Shown: one piece after another, positions 7,050 to 15,111 of the stretch | Layout of the letters: each line of letters starts with the position of its first letter | Position numbering within the stretch: the first letter of the stretch is position 1 | NCBI GenBank assembly: GCA_964653655.1 | Contig: CAZZHG010000060.1 | Span: forward strand, 1-33,299 | DNA length: 33,299 bases | Direction of reading: 5' to 3' | Source: CAZZHG01 sp964653655 | GTDB lineage: Bacteria; Bdellovibrionota; FAC87; UBA2466 | Made by a program: the position numbers and the translations under genes | The notes under the pieces: model-generated | Told to the model about the DNA's origin: nothing | What the model saw: the letters and a program-made list of their open reading frames with translations, nothing else | Databases searched by the model: none

Positions 7050-7376
7050 TCAGCCGAAGCTCACCGTGATGCGCGCCCCGCTCTCCGTGGTGGCGATTCG
7101 AACTTCACCCAGCTCGCGAAGCTCGTTGCCGAGAGTAGAGACATTGAATTGCCCGATGGCGCCGAATCCGAGATCGAGCCCGAGTTCCTCGACGCCGGCG
7201 TCTTTCGCCGCTTCGAAGATGCCGAGTACGCTTCGCCGCGGGTCGGCGTCGTGCACCCAGGTCTCGAGAAAGTCGGGGCCGCTTTTGAAATTGCGCAGCT
7301 GCGTGGAGAGGCCCGTCTCGTAGTTCTCGACGAGGCTTTCGTAGTTCAGCTGGAATCGTCTCGTGGTAATCTGCAT
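7050..7376 (-). CDS. Conserved-looking small hypothetical protein
   Basis: 108 residues, ATG at 7376. It has no signal peptide, membrane segment or cysteine. The sequence mixes an N-terminal beta/helical part (MQITTRRFQLNYESLVENYE) with a helix rich in acidic residues (FEAAKDAGVEELGLDLGFG) and a closing beta hairpin (EVRIATTESGARITVSFG), compatible with a small alpha/beta fold. No family was recognised. It is the first gene of the minus-strand unit ending in the GT2 gene and is divergent from the radical SAM gene, with 54 bases between the two start codons. The Shine-Dalgarno is poor. Support is its well-formed protein-like composition and tight packing with the next gene. Confidence 0.6.
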   Translation of the reverse strand: MQITTRRFQLNYESLVENYETGLSTQLRNFKSGPDFLETWVHDADPRRSVLGIFEAAKDAGVEELGLDLGFGAIGQFNVSTLGNELRELGEVRIATTESGARITVSFG

Positions 7377-7430
7377 TCGGTACTGAGTGTAGCCGGTTCC
7401 CTTTGACCGGTCACCTAGCTAAGAGGAGCC

Positions 7431-8552
7431 ATGGGATTCGCCCGCGAAGCGACCGAACTGATTCTCGACGGCACGAAAGTGGCCTGGCATCAGGAGAGGC
7501 TCGCCGCGTGGAAGCGGGGCGAGCGGATCGCGCCCGTCACCATCGACATGGCTCTGACCCGCGCTTGCAACTTCGCCTGTAACTATTGCTACGCGATGAT
7601 GCAGGAGAACGAGCGCGCGGTAATCACGCGCGACGTGATCCGTAATTTTCTCGACGACTGCGCCGAGGTCGGCGTGAAGGCGATCAGTTTAGTCTCCGAT
7701 GGAGAGAGCACCCTGTCTCCGGTTTTCGTCGAGACGATTCAGTACGGGGCGAGCCGCGGGCTGGACATGGCCGTCGGCACTAACGCCTTCGTGCTCGGCG
7801 AGAGAAAGTTGCGGGAGATTCTTCCCCATCTCACTTATCTACGGGTGAACATCACCGCTGGGGAACCCGGGCGCTACTCCGAAATCATGGGGGTAAAGCG
7901 GGAGTGGTTCGACAAGGTTTGCGACAACATCTCCACCATGGCCCGGCTCAAGCAAGAGCTGGGGCTTCGCGTCACCATCGGTCTCCAGATGGTCTTGATG
8001 CCCGAGTATGAGGATCAGATTCTTCCGCTCGCCCAGCTTGGAAAAAAACTTAGGCCCGATTACTTGGTCATTAAGCACTGCAGCGACGACGAGCATGGAA
8101 CTCTCGGAGTCGACTACTCGGCCTATGCCCGTCTCCACGACAAGCTGCGGGAGGCGGAGGCGCTTTCCGACGATACTTATAAGGTCCGCGTCAAGTGGTC
8201 CAAAATATTGGAAGAGGGCAAACGCTCCTACCAGCGCTGTTACGGGGCTCCCTTCATTCTTCAGATCTCCGGTTCCGGGCTTGTGGCCCCGTGCGGCATG
8301 TTGTTCAACGACAGCTACAAGAAGTTTCACATCGGCAACATCGTCACCGATCGCTTCCGCGATCTGGTGAAGGGAGAGCGCTACTGGGAAGTGATGAACT
8401 ATCTCGCCTCCCCGGAATTCGATGCCCGCAAGATGTGCGGCACTCTTTGCCTACAGCACAAAGTGAACGAGTACCTCGACGGCGTTCAAAAGGGCCGAGT
8501 CGCTCCCAAGCAACCCGACGGCGACTCTCCCGCTCACCTGAATTTCATCTGA
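7431..8552 (+). CDS. Radical SAM enzyme with SPASM-like C-terminal cysteines
   Basis: 373 residues, ATG at 7431 with AGAGGAG 2-8 bases upstream. The radical SAM signature CNFACNYC (Cys46, Cys50, Cys53) binds a [4Fe-4S] cluster that cleaves S-adenosylmethionine; SDGEST at 89-94 is the GGE-equivalent SAM-binding motif. C-terminal cysteines Cys270, Cys288 (APCGM), Cys336 and Cys340 (MCGTLCLQH) are arranged like a SPASM or twitch auxiliary-cluster domain. Such enzymes modify peptides, proteins or small molecules by radical chemistry in the cytoplasm. The substrate is unknown: no short precursor-peptide gene is evident next to it. Two paralogous membrane proteins with spermidine-synthase-like domains follow 101 bases downstream on the same strand. 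Confidence 0.9.
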   Translation: MGFAREATELILDGTKVAWHQERLAAWKRGERIAPVTIDMALTRACNFACNYCYAMMQENERAVITRDVIRNFLDDCAEVGVKAISLVSDGESTLSPVFVETIQYGASRGLDMAVGTNAFVLGERKLREILPHLTYLRVNITAGEPGRYSEIMGVKREWFDKVCDNISTMARLKQELGLRVTIGLQMVLMPEYEDQILPLAQLGKKLRPDYLVIKHCSDDEHGTLGVDYSAYARLHDKLREAEALSDDTYKVRVKWSKILEEGKRSYQRCYGAPFILQISGSGLVAPCGMLFNDSYKKFHIGNIVTDRFRDLVKGERYWEVMNYLASPEFDARKMCGTLCLQHKVNEYLDGVQKGRVAPKQPDGDSPAHLNFI

Positions 8553-8639
8553 ACTCGCTGCGTTAAAATTCAATTTTCGGGTGCGCTTCGCGCCCTCGTC
8601 TAATAGGATTAACGCATTCTCTTATCTACGTTTTTCAGG

Positions 8640-8653
8640 GGGTTAAGTAACCC
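8640..8653 (+). promoter_or_regulatory. Hairpin covering the ribosome binding site of the first spermidine-synthase-like gene
   Basis: GGGTT (8640-8644) and AACCC (8649-8653) can pair around AAGT; the right arm touches the ATG at 8654 and the left arm overlaps the AGGGGG Shine-Dalgarno (8637-8642). Folding would hide the ribosome binding site. The stem is only 5 base pairs, so a regulatory effect is tentative. The rest of the gap 8553-8639 holds a GGGTGCGC/GCGCCC hairpin around 8579-8595 and no gene. Confidence 0.35.
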
Positions 8654-11620
8654 ATGCGCGTTTCCTCGAAGGTAGGCCGGCCCATCCTTTATGCCCTGAT
8701 TTTTCTGTCCGGAATTTCCGGATTGATCTACCAGGTCGCGTGGCACAAATACTTGGCGATTCTTCTGGGCGCGCAAGCCCGCGCCACCGCGGTCGTGCTG
8801 GGAATTTTCCTCGGCGGCATCTCCCTCGGCTACTACACCTTCGGAAAATGGACGCGCTGGAAGCGCTGGAACCTGCTGCTCGTTTACTGCTTCGTGGAAG
8901 TGGCGCTCGGCTTCTGGGGCTTTCTCTTCCCGTATTTTTTCCGCGGAGCGATGGCGGTCGTTCCGAAGCTGTATGCGACGCTCGGCCTGACCAACATCCT
9001 GATCGACATCGTCCTCGCGACGTTGCTCATCGGGTTTCCCACGTTCCTGATGGGAGGCACGTTACCGCTTCTGACCCAGGGGCTCAGCGACGACCTGCAG
9101 GAAGCGAGCAAGACGCACGCCCGCATCTACGGTTTCAACACGGTCGGCGCCTGCTTGGGTTGCTTGCTTGCCGGCTATTTCCTGATTCCCCAGACGGATC
9201 TTCCGGTTACGGTCACCTTCGCCGGAATGATCAACGTATTGGTCGGGCTCATCGGCTATTTCCTGTTCGCCAAATGGTCGGCTCCTCAGGAAGTGGTGGC
9301 GCCCTCGAAGGCGGACAAGGCCGGCGCTTTCACGCCGGCTCAGATCAGCCTTCTCGTCGTCGGATTTTTCTCGGGCTTCTACATCATCAGTCTCGAGACG
9401 GTCTTCATGCGGCTCATGGGGCTGTCGACCGGCGCCTCGAACTACAACTTCACCCTCGTAGTCTCGATTTTCATTTTCGGCCTCGGTTTCGGAAGCCTCA
9501 TCGTAAAGGACATCGGGAAGTACTCCATCTCCCGTTTGTTCTGGAACCAGATGTTCGTCACCCTGGGCCTTTTCGTCGTCTACCTCTCGGGTAACTACTG
9601 GTCGTACTGGGTGCACGTGCTCCGCGCCTCGCTACGGGACGTGGGACAGAATTTTTACTTCTTCCAGTTTCTTCTGGGCTCCGGCTTTTTCTTGCTGCTC
9701 GCCATTCCCGTCGGCCTTTGCGGTCTGACTCTTCCGTTGTGCTTCCATTTGATGAAGGACACGAAAGAGGGCCTCGGTCAGCGCGTGGGCCAGCTCTACG
9801 GCATCAATACCGTCGGTAGCGTGATGGGCGCCATCCTCGGCGGCTATCTCATCCTCGATTTCATCGACCTCGATCATTTGTTCAAGCTTTGCGTCTTGAT
9901 GGCGGCGGTGACCGTCGTGGCGGCCGGAATGATTTACTGGCCCACGAAACCCAGCAAGGCGAAACAGATCGCGGCGATGGTCGTCGGTTTCGGTACTTTG
10001 CTCGCGACGTTGCTTGCTCCGGAGTACAACCACGATCGATGGATTCAGCCATTCCGCCACCCGGCGCCGATTGAAGCCACTTACCAGGGAGCGCAGAAAT
10101 TTGGCGAGTTCCTCAGCCGCCATACGAAGCTCCTGCTTTGGGACGACGGCCCGAACACGTCGTTAGGAGTCGGCTCGAGCCTCTTTCAAGGCAAGGAAGT
10201 CTCGCGTTCCGTGTTCGTGAACGCGAAATCCGACGGCAATACCCGCGGCGACGCGTTCACGACGCTGCTTCTGGCGCACTTGCCGGCGCTCTTTGCCGAG
10301 ACTCCGAAAGATGCCTGCATCATCGGATTCGGAACGGGCATCACCATCGGAACGCTCGCGCTCTATCCGGAAGTGAAGAACATCGACGTGGTGGAGATTT
10401 CCAACACCATCATCAACAACCGGCACTATTTCGATCGGTACAACCACGAGGTCTCCCGGAACCCGAAGGTGGCCATCCATGAGATGGACGCCTTCCGCTT
10501 TCTCGGCGGAACGAAAAAGAATTTCGACGTCATCATCAGCGAGCCGAGCAATCCCTGGGTGGCCGGCATCGAAAATCTCTATAGTCTCGAGTTTTACAAA
10601 ACGGCGCGCTCGAAGCTGAACCCCCACGGCGTCTTCACCCAGTGGATTCACACCTACTCGTTCAACGACGAGCTCCTCCAGATGGTGATGCACACGATGG
10701 GAGAGGTGTTCCCGAACATCTCCGTTTACCAGCTGAAGGGCGGAGACCTCGGGCTCATCGCCACCGTCGAGCCGATTTCCCGGGCGGATCTTTTCCGCGC
10801 CGCGCAGCGGATGGAATCGAGCGCAGAGCTGAAAAAGGATCTGGCCGACAGCGGTCTCGACAAGCTAGAGACCATTCTCGCGCTCGAAATCGTTCCCGGC
10901 CCCATCGCCCGTACGATGGCGTCTGGCGGAGAGCTTCACAGGCTCGAGAGCCCGCGGCTCAGCAACGAGGCCGCGAAGGCGTTTTTCGCCGGCGAGGGAG
11001 CTAACATTCAGAGCACGCGCCGCAAATTCAAGGAGTTCTATCCGGCGATAGATTCCTCGCTGCTCGCGCTCTACCTCGGGGACAAACCGCCGTCGCTCGA
11101 AACTCTCGAGTCTTTCAAGAAGGCATTCTGCGACAGCGACATGAGCAAGATTCGATATCTTTGCGAGGAGACGACGGTTCTTCACCGGTTTCTGCAGCCG
11201 AAGGTCGAGCCGGCCGGCAACATGGTCGGCATTCTCGCGCCTCGGGAGCTCGCCAGCATCAACGAGTTCCACGAGCCGCCCGTGAAGAAGTTCGGCGTCG
11301 AGGATCTGCAGGAGGTGAACAACCTCTTCAACCTTTACAAGAAGTTCGCCTCGCCCATAGCGCGGCTGCCGGTCACCCATTTGATGGGCAGCGTGGATTA
11401 CTGCCTGCGCACTACGACTCTTGCCGACGAGCTATACGGCGAGTGTCTGCTGCAAAAGATCCTCGTGCTCGAGACGACCAGGCTTCCCGGTCCAGATCTC
11501 AGCTCGTCGATTCAGCAGTACCTGGAATGGTTCCCGACCTTGAATCAAAAAGCGCCCAATTACGCCAAGCTGCAGGAAGCGAAGAACATCCTGTCGAAAA
11601 TGGCGGCGCTTCGTCCTTAA
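8654..11620 (+). CDS. Polytopic membrane protein with spermidine-synthase-like domain, paralog 1
   Basis: 988 residues, ATG at 8654. Residues about 10-440 hold about a dozen hydrophobic segments in two halves, as in the fused membrane/spermidine-synthase family (GLIYQVAWHKYLAILLGAQA near the start, then LLVVGFFSGFYIISLETVF starting the second half). Residues about 490-720 form a Rossmann-like synthase domain: GFGTGIT (558-564) as the SAM-binding loop, VVEIS after it, MDAFRFLGG, and SEPSNPW (629-635). In true aminopropyltransferases this last region carries the catalytic aspartates; here Ser-Glu-Pro-Ser-Asn-Pro-Trp replaces them, as in the membrane-fused relatives, so polyamine synthesis should not be assumed. 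Residues about 740-988 are a helical C-terminal domain with Cys826, Cys837, Cys917 and Cys931, conserved in spacing in paralog 2. It probably sits in the inner membrane with the synthase domain cytoplasmic. Confidence 0.88.
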   Translation: MRVSSKVGRPILYALIFLSGISGLIYQVAWHKYLAILLGAQARATAVVLGIFLGGISLGYYTFGKWTRWKRWNLLLVYCFVEVALGFWGFLFPYFFRGAMAVVPKLYATLGLTNILIDIVLATLLIGFPTFLMGGTLPLLTQGLSDDLQEASKTHARIYGFNTVGACLGCLLAGYFLIPQTDLPVTVTFAGMINVLVGLIGYFLFAKWSAPQEVVAPSKADKAGAFTPAQISLLVVGFFSGFYIISLETVFMRLMGLSTGASNYNFTLVVSIFIFGLGFGSLIVKDIGKYSISRLFWNQMFVTLGLFVVYLSGNYWSYWVHVLRASLRDVGQNFYFFQFLLGSGFFLLLAIPVGLCGLTLPLCFHLMKDTKEGLGQRVGQLYGINTVGSVMGAILGGYLILDFIDLDHLFKLCVLMAAVTVVAAGMIYWPTKPSKAKQIAAMVVGFGTLLATLLAPEYNHDRWIQPFRHPAPIEATYQGAQKFGEFLSRHTKLLLWDDGPNTSLGVGSSLFQGKEVSRSVFVNAKSDGNTRGDAFTTLLLAHLPALFAETPKDACIIGFGTGITIGTLALYPEVKNIDVVEISNTIINNRHYFDRYNHEVSRNPKVAIHEMDAFRFLGGTKKNFDVIISEPSNPWVAGIENLYSLEFYKTARSKLNPHGVFTQWIHTYSFNDELLQMVMHTMGEVFPNISVYQLKGGDLGLIATVEPISRADLFRAAQRMESSAELKKDLADSGLDKLETILALEIVPGPIARTMASGGELHRLESPRLSNEAAKAFFAGEGANIQSTRRKFKEFYPAIDSSLLALYLGDKPPSLETLESFKKAFCDSDMSKIRYLCEETTVLHRFLQPKVEPAGNMVGILAPRELASINEFHEPPVKKFGVEDLQEVNNLFNLYKKFASPIARLPVTHLMGSVDYCLRTTTLADELYGECLLQKILVLETTRLPGPDLSSSIQQYLEWFPTLNQKAPNYAKLQEAKNILSKMAALRP

Positions 11621-11639
11621 GTTCGCGAAAGGAAAGTAA

Positions 11640-14600
11640 ATGAAGGACTACCGAACGAAGAGTTCCGTGGCGGCGAGCCCGCTCTCGGCTGGGCCGCTTT
11701 CGCCTTCGATGGCGAAAGTGGTGATATTCACGTTGGTCTTCGTCTCGGGAGCGGCGGGCTTGGTTTACCAAGTCGTGTGGCACCGCTATCTGTCGATTCT
11801 TCTCGGAGCTCAGGCAAGAGCCACCGCCGTCGTCCTTGCGATCTTTCTGGGTGGAATCTGCGCCGGCTACATCGTGTTCGGCCGCTGGACCAGGTGGAAG
11901 CGCTGGAATCTGCTTCTGGCCTACGCCATCGTCGAGCTGTGTCTGGCGGTGTGGGCGTTTATTTTTCCCTATCTTTTCGGTTTCGCTTTCCCGCTGACTT
12001 CGACCCTGTACGGCTGGTTCGGCGTTCAGAACCTCCTCGTCGACATCGTTCTATCCGTCGCTTTGATCGGGTTTCCCACGTTTCTCATGGGCGGCACCTT
12101 GCCGCTTCTCACCCAGGGGCTTGCCAAGGATTTGGACGAAGCAAGCGAAACTCACGCGCGGATTTACGGTTTCAACACAGTGGGCGCCTGTTTCGGCTCG
12201 ATGCTTGCCGGCTACCTCCTCATTCCGTATCTCGGTCTCGCGGGGTCGTCGACGGTAGCGGGAACCTTGAACTGCGCGATAGCTTTTCTAGCGTATTTCC
12301 TTTTCGCGAAGTTCGCCTCGGCAAATGAGGGCGATGATCCGAAAGCCGCGATCGAGTCGAAGCCGCTCGGAGTCCACACGGCTATACTCTTCGCCATCGG
12401 CTTTTGTTCCGGCTTCTACGTCCTGTGCCTCGAAACGGTCCTCATCCGTATAGTCGGGCTCAGCACGGGATCTTCGGATTACAACTTCACGCTGATCGTT
12501 TCGATCTTCGTATTCGGCCTCGGTTTCGGAAGTCTCGTGGCGCGCAAAATCCGCCGCTACACGGAAGCTCACCTTTTTTGGAACCAGCTCGCCGTTTCCG
12601 CCTTGCTCCTCTTCGTTTATTGGAGCGCGAACCATTGGCCCTATTGGACCCACCTCATTCGCATCATGTTCCGGGACAGGGTCGAGAACTTCTATGTCTA
12701 CCAGTTCGGCCTGGGGCTTCTGTTTCTGGCGGTCCTGGTCGTGCCCGTGAGCGTTTGCGGGTTCGTGCTACCCCTTTGCTTTCATCTGCTGAAGGACCGC
12801 CAGGAAACCCTCGGGTATCGGGTGGGGCAACTGTACGGTCTGAACACCGTCGGGAGCGTGCTTGGCGCGATCCTCGGCGGTTATCTCTTTTTGTATTTCT
12901 TCAACCTGGATCATCTCTTCAAGCTTTGCATCGGCGTCACTCTCGTGATGCTCGCGCTGTCGGCCTATTCCTACTGGCAGATCCGCCGTCCGTCGAAGGC
13001 TCTTTTCGCGTTTGGCGGGGTGGCCGGGATGGCGGTTCTCATCGGCGTCATCCTGATTCCGAACTTCGACAAGGAGAATTACATCCAGCCGTTTCGCCAG
13101 ATGGAGCCGCTGCCGCAAAGTTATCAAGGCATGGAGGCCTTCCGGCAGTACCTGGGCTCCGCCTCCGGCATCGTCTTTCACAAGGACGGACCCAACTCGA
13201 CGGTGGCCATCGGGGCCCAGGCGAGGGACGGGAAAGAGTTCGCCCGCACGATTTTCATGAACGGAAAGTCCGATGGGAATACCAACGGCGATTTCCACAC
13301 GATGGGACTCACCGGGCACATTCCGGCGCTTCTCGCCCGTAAGCTGGACCGAGTGGCTCTAGTCGGATTCGGAACGGGTATTACGGCCGGGTCCGTTCTG
13401 GCCTACGACGACATCGGAAAGATGGACATCATCGAGATTTCCGAGACCCTCATTCAGAACGCCCATTATTTCGATCGCTATAACGGGGGTGTTTCGGTCC
13501 ATCCGAAGGTGAAGTTCCATCAGATGGACGCCTTTCGTTTTCTAGGAGGTACGGAGAACAAGTATGACCTCGTGATCAGCGAACCGAGCAATCCGTGGGT
13601 CGCCGGAGTCGAGAATCTGTACACGATCGAGTTCTACGAGATTGCCAAGAAGAAGCTGAATGAGGACGGGCTCTACGTACAGTGGCTGCAGGGCTATGCG
13701 TTCGAGGACAAGCTCGTCCGGATGGTGCTGAAGACCATCTCCTCGAAGTTCAAGTACGTCTCCGTCTTCCAGATGATGTCGGCTGATTTCGCTCTCGTCG
13801 CCTCCGACAAGCCGCTGACCAAGGAAGACCTCGATCGGTCCGCGGATCGCTACCAGAGGAACAAGCTCGCCCAAATGAGTCTCAAACGCCACGGCATGGT
13901 GAACTTCGAGACGGTGCTGGCTCAGGAAGTCATTCCGAACGAGATGATTTCGGCGGTCACCGACGGCGTCGATCCGCTCGAGCTCGCCAATCCGATCTTG
14001 AGTCACGAGGCCACGAAGGCTTTCTTCGTGCGTAACTCCGTCGAAATCGACGGTTTCCGCCGCTACTACAAGGAGTTCTATCCGGCGGTGAACGATTTTC
14101 TGCTGCGCAAGTTCCTCGGCCGGGCCGCCATCACGCCCGATCTTCTGGAGACCTTTCGCTACACGTTTTGTCAGGATCTCGTCGCGAAGAGCAATCGCCT
14201 TTGCGTCGAGACTTATCTTCTTTCGAAGCTCATGGGGCCGAGCGGCCGTGAAGTGGCGAGCTATCCGCTGGTCACGCCGGAAGCGGAGAAGAGGCACATC
14301 GAGGAGCTGCTGAAGCCGACCAAGCCCACGGGACCCTTCACGGCGGCGGATCTTCAGGATGTCGGCAATCTCTTCAATGTCTTCAAGAAGTATCAGTCAC
14401 CGCTTTCGACTTTCAACTGGCAGCCGATGATCGACAAGACGAACCACTGCCTGATGGTGACCAAGCGTTCTTCCGATCTATACGGGGATTGTCTGCTTCA
14501 GAAGGCGGCGATTCTCGAGATCGTGAATCCTAAGGACGAGGTTCTTCTGCCCGTTCTCAATCAATACAACGACTGGTTCGTGTTCGTGCCGACGACCTCG

Positions 14601-14684
14601 CCGAGTTATTCCCGGTATCAGTCGGCAAAAATCATCCTCGATAAGATGATCGCGGAAATCACCAAGCGCCGAAGCGAAGGTTAA
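11640..14684 (+). CDS. Polytopic membrane protein with spermidine-synthase-like domain, paralog 2
   Basis: 1014 residues, ATG at 11640 with AAAGGAAAG upstream and only 19 bases after the stop of paralog 1. It has the same architecture throughout: about a dozen membrane segments (GLVYQVVWHRYLSILLGAQA near the start), synthase domain with GFGTGIT (from 576) and SEPSNPW (from 647), and a C-terminal domain with Cys844, Cys855, Cys937 and Cys951. The cysteine spacings (11 and 14) match paralog 1 exactly although the surrounding sequence has diverged considerably, which argues for selection on the cysteines. The N-terminus carries about 25 extra residues before the first helix. The pair probably arose by tandem duplication and may work as a heteromeric complex or on two related substrates (inference). 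Its stop codon overlaps the stop of the convergent gene. Confidence 0.88.
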   Translation: MKDYRTKSSVAASPLSAGPLSPSMAKVVIFTLVFVSGAAGLVYQVVWHRYLSILLGAQARATAVVLAIFLGGICAGYIVFGRWTRWKRWNLLLAYAIVELCLAVWAFIFPYLFGFAFPLTSTLYGWFGVQNLLVDIVLSVALIGFPTFLMGGTLPLLTQGLAKDLDEASETHARIYGFNTVGACFGSMLAGYLLIPYLGLAGSSTVAGTLNCAIAFLAYFLFAKFASANEGDDPKAAIESKPLGVHTAILFAIGFCSGFYVLCLETVLIRIVGLSTGSSDYNFTLIVSIFVFGLGFGSLVARKIRRYTEAHLFWNQLAVSALLLFVYWSANHWPYWTHLIRIMFRDRVENFYVYQFGLGLLFLAVLVVPVSVCGFVLPLCFHLLKDRQETLGYRVGQLYGLNTVGSVLGAILGGYLFLYFFNLDHLFKLCIGVTLVMLALSAYSYWQIRRPSKALFAFGGVAGMAVLIGVILIPNFDKENYIQPFRQMEPLPQSYQGMEAFRQYLGSASGIVFHKDGPNSTVAIGAQARDGKEFARTIFMNGKSDGNTNGDFHTMGLTGHIPALLARKLDRVALVGFGTGITAGSVLAYDDIGKMDIIEISETLIQNAHYFDRYNGGVSVHPKVKFHQMDAFRFLGGTENKYDLVISEPSNPWVAGVENLYTIEFYEIAKKKLNEDGLYVQWLQGYAFEDKLVRMVLKTISSKFKYVSVFQMMSADFALVASDKPLTKEDLDRSADRYQRNKLAQMSLKRHGMVNFETVLAQEVIPNEMISAVTDGVDPLELANPILSHEATKAFFVRNSVEIDGFRRYYKEFYPAVNDFLLRKFLGRAAITPDLLETFRYTFCQDLVAKSNRLCVETYLLSKLMGPSGREVASYPLVTPEAEKRHIEELLKPTKPTGPFTAADLQDVGNLFNVFKKYQSPLSTFNWQPMIDKTNHCLMVTKRSSDLYGDCLLQKAAILEIVNPKDEVLLPVLNQYNDWFVFVPTTSPSYSRYQSAKIILDKMIAEITKRRSEG

Positions 14685-15046
14685 TTCGGTTTCGCGCCTT
14701 GCACGGGGCCGGACACGATGAGCGAGTGGCCCGCTCCCGCGCTGGAGAAGGTGAAGCCGATGAGCGTTCTGAGCTTCTGGCCGGTCTTCGGTTCCTGATG
14801 GTAGTAGGAGTACATCGCCCGCAAAAACTCGCACCGTCCGCTCACCCGAAGTGAGTTGCGGCTCGCGCTCGCCGCCTGGCACTCCTCGGATTCCAGAATT
14901 TCAACGGACGGGTTTTCCGCCTTGTGGTCAGGGGCCGGCGAGGCAACGAGCACCCCACCGCGGTACGCGACGGAGGGAAAACCGTTCTCCACCGTCCCGA
15001 GGGCCGGAAGGGAAATTAGGAACACAACGACTAGGGTATGGCGCAT
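14681..15046 (-). CDS. Small exported hypothetical protein
   Basis: 121 residues from the ATG at 15046. A TTG at 15076 would extend it by 10 residues but would place them before the signal peptide MRHTLVVVFLISLPALG, so the ATG is preferred; neither start has a strong Shine-Dalgarno. The mature protein is about 100 residues with two cysteines in SEECQAA and SGRCEFL that could form a disulfide, and a Gly/Ser-rich C-terminal part (GFTFSSAGAGHSL). No family was recognised. It is transcribed away from the lytic transglycosylase with a TTAACG microsatellite between them, and converges on the second spermidine-synthase-like gene with overlapping stop codons. Confidence 0.5.
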   Translation of the reverse strand: MRHTLVVVFLISLPALGTVENGFPSVAYRGGVLVASPAPDHKAENPSVEILESEECQAASASRNSLRVSGRCEFLRAMYSYYHQEPKTGQKLRTLIGFTFSSAGAGHSLIVSGPVQGAKPN

Positions 15047-15078
15047 AGGCCGGAGGCTACCCCAAAACGGGGCCAACC

Positions 15079-15106
15079 TTAACGTTAATGTTAACGTTAA
15101 CGTTAA
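15079..15106. repeat. TTAACG hexanucleotide microsatellite with a palindromic core
   Basis: The stretch is four and two-thirds units of TTAACG with one variant unit (TTAATG, second copy). The last 16 bases, TTAACGTTAACGTTAA (15091-15106), are a perfect palindrome that could form a cruciform or hairpin. It lies in the 65-base gap between the end of the lytic transglycosylase gene (15112) and the start of the small exported protein gene (15046), on their shared strand. Tandem hexamers can change copy number by slippage and so alter spacing or expression; whether this happens here is unknown. Confidence 0.85.
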
Positions 15107-15111
15107 TCCGG

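Noticed and set aside
12404..13342. 312-codon plus-strand frame inside the second spermidine-synthase-like gene
   Set aside because: Arg/Pro/His-rich shadow; the main frame has clear family motifs across the whole length.
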